This document shows, in pieces, positions 5,778 to 8,560 of a DNA stretch of 8,560 nucleotides. Source of the stretch: Candidatus Martarchaeota archaeon (lineage in GTDB: Archaea > Micrarchaeota > Micrarchaeia > Micrarchaeales > Micrarchaeaceae); the NCBI GenBank assembly GCA_023474385.1, contig JAMCYB010000018.1:1-8560 (forward strand), given 5' to 3'. Numbering within the stretch: the first letter of the stretch is position 1; every line of letters begins with the position of its first letter. The position numbers and the translations under genes were made by a program. The notes under the pieces were generated by a model. The model searched no databases. It was given only the letters and a program-made list of their open reading frames with translations, and had not been told where the DNA came from.

Positions 5778-6404
5778 TCATAGGTACTGCTGCAGCTTCT
5801 TCTCGGCAAAGTCCCAGTTGACTATGTTCCACCAATTGCCCACATAGTCTGCGCGCTTGTTCTTATACTGCAGGTAGTAGGCATGTTCGAACTCGTCCAA
5901 TATAAGGATGACCGGCATCTCTGCCAGGTGGTTCATGAAGTGGTTCTCCACAGTCATTATCTGCAAGTTGTCCGTCTCCTTGTCATAGTTCAGCACCGCC
6001 CAGCCCGTTCCTGGGTTTGAATTCGCTGCCTCTGTAAACAGCTTTTTGAACTTGTCAAAATTGCCATATTGCTTGTTTATCTTATCGCCGAGAACACCGC
6101 CGGGACTGCCCCCTCCCTTGCCCGATGGCGCCATATTGTCCCAATATAGGGTGTGCAGCTTGTCGCCGCTTATGTTGAACGTCAGCAGGCGTATCAGTCC
6201 GTGCAGGTCGTAGCTAGTTATATCCCCTTTTATTATGCCGTTGTACCTGTCTAGCAGCGTATTAGCCGTATTCACATATCCCTTGTGGTGGCCGTTGTAG
6301 TGCACATCCACTATGTCCTTGCTTATGTACGGCTCGAGGCCATCAATCTTATATGGTAGCTGCGGCAGCTCGTATTTTCTCAAACCTTGTATATCCGTTG
6401 CCAT
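5778..6404 (-). CDS. sod: Superoxide dismutase (Fe/Mn family)
   Basis: A complete 208-residue iron/manganese superoxide dismutase, which converts superoxide to oxygen and hydrogen peroxide. From the ATG at 6404 the four metal ligands are visible: His35 in [13 protein letters not shown], His84 in [14 protein letters not shown], and Asp170 and His174 in [13 protein letters not shown]. The active-site gateway His39 and Tyr43 are present, as are the family motifs GTGWAVL and NHFMNHLAE. The C-terminus [18 protein letters not shown] is very close to Sulfolobus SOD as I remember it. Fe versus Mn cannot be told reliably by eye. An upstream in-frame GTG at 6413 lies inside the ribosome binding site, so the ATG is the start. 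A strong TATA box lies upstream, and the next gene downstream may be co-transcribed. No signal peptide is seen, so the protein is cytoplasmic. Confidence 0.97.
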   Translation of the reverse strand: MATDIQGLRKYELPQLPYKIDGLEPYISKDIVDVHYNGHHKGYVNTANTLLDRYNGIIKGDITSYDLHGLIRLLTFNISGDKLHTLYWDNMAPSGKGGGSPGGVLGDKINKQYGNFDKFKKLFTEAANSNPGTGWAVLNYDKETDNLQIMTVENHFMNHLAEMPVILILDEFEHAYYLQYKNKRADYVGNWWNIVNWDFAEKKLQQYL

Positions 6405-6405
6405 T

Positions 6406-6415
6406 AATCTCACCT
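6406..6415 (-). promoter_or_regulatory. Ribosome binding site of the SOD gene
   Basis: The minus strand reads AGGTGAGATT followed by A and then the ATG at 6404. The AGGTGAG core is 4 nt from the start codon. It overlaps and rules out the alternative GTG at 6413, and it is identical over ten bases to the site before the downstream gene. Confidence 0.7.
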
Positions 6416-6436
6416 ACGCCGATTTCTCGCCGCACG

Positions 6437-6449
6437 CTTTTATATATTA
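6437..6449 (-). promoter_or_regulatory. TATA box of the SOD gene
   Basis: The minus strand reads TAATATATAAAAG, a near-consensus archaeal TATA element. Its centre is about 39 nt upstream of the ATG at 6404, predicting transcription start near 6418 and a 14-nt leader that just contains the AGGTGAG site. It is the clearest promoter in the window. Confidence 0.65.
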
Positions 6450-6510
6450 CCGAAACACGTTTTTATGGAAGTATAAAATTTGATAGTAACTGGGGAAATT
6501 GGCGCTTCTG

Positions 6511-6523
6511 CATGCCTTGCATG
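6511..6523 (-). terminator. Short hairpin directly after the M20 peptidase stop codon
   Basis: CATGC-CTT-GCATG is a perfect 5-bp inverted repeat with a 3-nt loop, abutting the TGA stop at 6524-6526. Only weak T-richness follows on the minus strand (AATTTCCCC, later AAATTTTATA). It may mark the 3' end of the M20 transcript before the SOD promoter, but the stem is short and could occur by chance. Confidence 0.25.
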
Positions 6524-7729
6524 TCAATGCTCCATGCACATATCGGCAAAGACCTTTGCGTCAAGCAGTATGTCCGATAGCAGCGCATACTCATTAGGCT
6601 GGTGCGCAATGTCAAATTTCTTGCTCCATACCACTGCAGGCATGCCTTTCTTCCTGAAGAAAGCTGCGCATGTTCCTCCTCCTATGCCGACCATTCTGGG
6701 CTCGATACCCACAATCGCCTTTACGCTTCTTGCGGTCAGCTTTGCTATCTCGGAATCTGCTGGCGTAGGTTCAGCGGCATCCTCCCTGTTGAATGCCTCT
6801 ATATCTATCCTTGCATTCGCGAAGTCCTTCGATGCTGCAAGCTTCTTGAGGTCTTCGAGAACCAAATCCAGGCTGTACTCCGGCAGCACCCGGCAGTCTA
6901 TGTAGCTGACATCCAGCCCGGGTATTATGTTCACGCTGTCTGTGTTCTTCTCGTGCTTAGTCATCTCGAATGTGGATGCGTCCGGCTGGAATAGCGGATT
7001 CCTAGCAGCATATTTTTCATGCAGCAAGCGGTCCGCAGCGCCTACGAATTCTATAGCCTTTCTGTATGCATTGACCCCCATCTTAGGTGTGCTTGCGTGC
7101 ACCTGCTTTCCATGTACGCTGACCTTGACCCAGAGTATTCCTTTCTCCGCCACTTCTATCTCGTCTCCTCTATTATTGCCGCCATCCGGTACAATGAACA
7201 TGTCATCCTTCTTGAATATGCCCTCTTCAATGAGCTTCTCTATGCCGAACCTGCTACCTAGCTCCTCATCCGCTACAAGAGCAAGCCCGTAGTTGTATTT
7301 CAGTTTTGCTTTGCTCTCCTTCAATACCTTCAAGGCGTAAATCCCAGACAGTACATCCTGGCCGTCATCGTTTATGCCTCTGCCATAAAGCTTGTCGCCT
7401 TCTACATACAGCGTGAATGGGTCATGGGTCCATAAGCTGAGATCGCCCTCAGATACGGTATCCATGTGCGATACGATCCAGAGCGTGCGTTCGTTATTGC
7501 CGAACACTACAGCTAGGTTTGGCCTCATAACGCCCCTGCCATCCTTGTAGTCATATCTTTCAACCTTGAAACCCATGCCAGAGAGCAAGCCGCTCAAGTA
7601 ATCCGCACGTTTCGACTCGCCTTCCCCGCCGCTTTCAGGGGATATTGCCTTTATGGATATCATGGCCTTTGCTGTTTTGAGTATTTCTTCCTTATAGCTG
7701 TCGATCATTTCAAGCGCATTAGTTTGCAT
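6524..7729 (-). CDS. M20 family metallopeptidase / amidohydrolase (ArgE-DapE-CPG2 type)
   Basis: A 401-residue two-zinc hydrolase of the M20 family (COG0624), whose members cleave dipeptides, N-acyl amino acids or succinyl-diaminopimelate. From the ATG at 7729: VSHMDTV with His88 and Asp90, GRGINDDGQD with the bridging Asp at 121/122, DEELGS with catalytic Glu155 and ligand Glu156, PDGG with Asp182, the dimerisation-domain motif GKQVHASTP with His211, IGGGTCA near 349-355, and FDIAHQPNEY with the last zinc ligand His376. All key residues are present, so it should be active. The exact substrate is not readable; archaeal relatives are variously labelled dipeptidase or DapE. The frame stays open to an ATG at 7804, but that extension would be translated from the promoter region and is Cys- and aromatic-rich, unlike the family. 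A third ATG at 7708 is also possible. It sits downstream of tRNA-Ile on the same strand with its own TATA elements. Confidence 0.92.
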   Translation of the reverse strand: MQTNALEMIDSYKEEILKTAKAMISIKAISPESGGEGESKRADYLSGLLSGMGFKVERYDYKDGRGVMRPNLAVVFGNNERTLWIVSHMDTVSEGDLSLWTHDPFTLYVEGDKLYGRGINDDGQDVLSGIYALKVLKESKAKLKYNYGLALVADEELGSRFGIEKLIEEGIFKKDDMFIVPDGGNNRGDEIEVAEKGILWVKVSVHGKQVHASTPKMGVNAYRKAIEFVGAADRLLHEKYAARNPLFQPDASTFEMTKHEKNTDSVNIIPGLDVSYIDCRVLPEYSLDLVLEDLKKLAASKDFANARIDIEAFNREDAAEPTPADSEIAKLTARSVKAIVGIEPRMVGIGGGTCAAFFRKKGMPAVVWSKKFDIAHQPNEYALLSDILLDAKVFADMCMEH

Positions 7730-7743
7730 AGTACCACAACAGG

Positions 7744-7766
7744 AATTATATAGACAGGTATATAAC
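7744..7766 (-). promoter_or_regulatory. Tandem TATA elements upstream of the M20 gene
   Basis: Two TATA-like motifs occur on the minus strand: GTTATATAC (7766-7758) and TCTATATAATT (7754-7744). The distal one predicts transcription start near 7737, a leader of about 8 nt before the ATG at 7729. The proximal one predicts a start near 7725, beyond that ATG, and would serve the ATG at 7708. No Shine-Dalgarno sequence is obvious before either. The motifs are seen; which is used is unknown. Confidence 0.5.
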
Positions 7767-7819
7767 AATTCTGTGCAGTTGCTTGCACTATGAAGGAAAA
7801 GCATGTGCTGCCCATGGAA

Positions 7820-7894
7820 TGGGCCTGGAGAGATTTGAACTCTCGACCTCTCGGTTATCAGCCGAGCGCTCCAACCAGGCTAAGCTACAAGCCC
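7820..7894 (-). tRNA. tRNA-Ile (anticodon GAU)
   Basis: The minus strand folds into a complete cloverleaf. The acceptor stem GGGCTTG pairs with CAGGCCC, including one G-U pair, and the discriminator is A. The D arm contains GCTTAGCCTGGTTGGAGC. The anticodon stem CTCGG/CCGAG encloses the loop CTGATAA, giving anticodon GAT, which reads AUC and AUU isoleucine codons. The variable loop is AGGTC and the T arm is GAGAG-TTCAAAT-CTCTC. There is no intron, and CCA is not encoded after the discriminator, so it must be added by a CCA-adding enzyme. The sequence looks archaeal. Its own promoter is not clear; a weak AT-rich stretch lies around 7921-7931. Confidence 0.97.
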
Positions 7895-7940
7895 ATACGC
7901 TATAGCACATTTGCCAATAGACCATTACTATTCCAAGTAA

Positions 7941-7956
7941 AGAATAAAAATAGTTT
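7941..7956 (-). terminator. T-rich candidate terminator after the unrecognised right-hand gene
   Basis: The minus strand reads AAACTATTTTTATTCT about 25-40 nt after the TAG stop at 7980-7982 and before the tRNA. Archaeal transcription often ends at oligo-T runs without a hairpin. It fits a terminator separating this gene from tRNA-Ile, but the run is only five T bases. Confidence 0.35.
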
Positions 7957-7979
7957 GCCTAGTGCGTTGGCGGGCAGGA

Positions 7980-8537
7980 CTATCTCCTAAGCATCTCTGC
8001 GATTATGGGATTGCCCAGTTCATGTGTAGCGAGCCTGAGCTCTGCACCTTCCAGCGCCGTTTCATATCTTGTCGCATCTTCTACAGAAACGGCTTCTATG
8101 ACATAGCAGAAAAAGCCTTTTGAAATGGACTCTGTCGTGCTCGCCCTTCTGCGCAATATGCGGAACTTTTCCTCGAACTCTATTTCGTGCATCAGCTCGA
8201 ATTTATCGAAGAATGAACTCGCATATAAGGCTAGCATATTTGCACGCTTTTCTCCGTATATATCATTTTTCAGTTCTCCAAGTCCGTCTTTACTAATGGC
8301 CTTTAGCAATGCGCCAGGCGCCTTGCGCAACGCGTTGTGCTTTACAACTTCGAACCTTGCTACTGCCCTGTACTGGTTTTTGTACGAGTTGGTTAAGTAG
8401 TCTAGCTCATTTATCAGCGAGTCCATGGTGTTTATCCATATATGGGTTGCCAATTTTCCAATATACGGGCGCTTTTTCAGATCTGGCATATCTAATGGCT
8501 GGTTGCTACCCTGCGCCTCCAAATGCCCTTTATACAT
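7980..8537 (-). CDS. Hypothetical protein, family not recognised
   Basis: An open frame of 185 codons from ATG 8537 to TAG at 7980-7982. I do not recognise it. The protein is charged and mostly helical by eye, with no signal peptide, membrane segment, zinc cluster or nucleotide-binding loop. A long helix seems to run from about residue 30 to 65 (from THIWINTMDSLINEL onward), followed by a basic patch HNALRKAPGALLKAISKDG, then FFDKFELMHEIEFEEKFRILRRRAS, and a mixed C-terminal segment with GFFCYVIEAVSVEDATRYETALEGAELR. The end, NPIIAEMLRR, is basic. The frame extends three codons further to a GTG at 8546, but GAAGTGAT placed 4 nt before the ATG at 8537 resembles a ribosome binding site, so I chose the ATG. 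Only 23 bases of upstream sequence are in the window. Clean length and no overlap with another credible gene argue that it is real. Confidence 0.7.
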   Translation of the reverse strand: MYKGHLEAQGSNQPLDMPDLKKRPYIGKLATHIWINTMDSLINELDYLTNSYKNQYRAVARFEVVKHNALRKAPGALLKAISKDGLGELKNDIYGEKRANMLALYASSFFDKFELMHEIEFEEKFRILRRRASTTESISKGFFCYVIEAVSVEDATRYETALEGAELRLATHELGNPIIAEMLRR

Positions 8538-8560
8538 AAATATCACTTCGGTATACTATA

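Noticed and set aside
6405..6413. Upstream GTG start for SOD
   Set aside because: The GTG lies inside the AGGTGAG ribosome binding site, so initiation is at the ATG at 6404.
7730..7804. N-terminal extension of the M20 peptidase to an ATG at 7804
   Set aside because: The extra 25 residues are encoded across both TATA elements, have no family similarity and are Cys/aromatic-rich. The promoter explains this DNA better.
7895..7979. Possible small RNA or second tRNA in the gap beside tRNA-Ile
   Set aside because: No cloverleaf, box C/D or stable hairpin is evident; the gap is explained by a T-rich end and a weak upstream element of the tRNA.
1..8560. CRISPR array, insertion sequence, integrase or defence system
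   Set aside because: No spaced direct repeats, terminal inverted repeats, transposase or integrase motifs, or recognised defence genes were seen on either strand.

Overview
The window (about 8.56 kb, mid-range GC) reads as a compact archaeal chromosome segment. The archaeal signs are TATA-box promoters of the TTTATATA type, a Dpo4-type lesion-bypass polymerase, a single-domain MEMO1-family protein, several genes whose promoter geometry implies leaderless mRNAs, AGGTGA-type ribosome binding sites on other genes, and an unspliced tRNA-Ile(GAU) without an encoded CCA. The superoxide dismutase closely resembles Sulfolobus enzymes as I recall them. I suspect an acidophilic lineage, possibly a small-genome DPANN/ARMAN-like archaeon. 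That placement is a hunch, because there is no rRNA or ribosomal protein gene here.

Layout, left to right. (1) 1-1118, minus: N-terminal two thirds of a NodU/CmcH/TobZ-type O-carbamoyltransferase that runs off the left edge. (2) 1189-2019, minus: MEMO1-family protein. (3) 2069-3136, plus: DNA polymerase IV, divergent from the MEMO gene across a spacer of about 50 bp (34 bp if the MEMO upstream start is used). (4) 3146-4099, minus: thioredoxin reductase, convergent with the polymerase. (5) 4175-5140, plus: metallo-beta-lactamase/beta-CASP-type nuclease, divergent from thioredoxin reductase across a perfect 12-bp palindromic TATA element. (6) 5160-5684, minus: small helical protein that looks like a ferritin/rubrerythrin fold stripped of its metal ligands. 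(7) 5778-6404, minus: Fe/Mn superoxide dismutase, directly upstream of gene 6 with a near-identical ribosome binding site. (8) 6524-7729, minus: M20-family metallopeptidase. (9) 7820-7894, minus: tRNA-Ile(GAU). (10) 7980-8537, minus: unrecognised protein.

Functionally this is mostly housekeeping and stress biology: thiol redox (thioredoxin reductase), superoxide removal (SOD plus its neighbour), DNA damage tolerance (Dpo4), peptide turnover (M20) and nucleic-acid processing (beta-CASP). There is no CRISPR array, insertion sequence, integrase or obvious defence island. The parts most worth a second look are the ligand-less ferritin-like protein beside SOD, the Arg in place of the expected motif-C His in the beta-CASP protein, the apparent lack of a PIP box in the polymerase, the symmetric divergent promoter, and the unrecognised protein at the right edge. 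No stretch over 300 bases lacks a gene.
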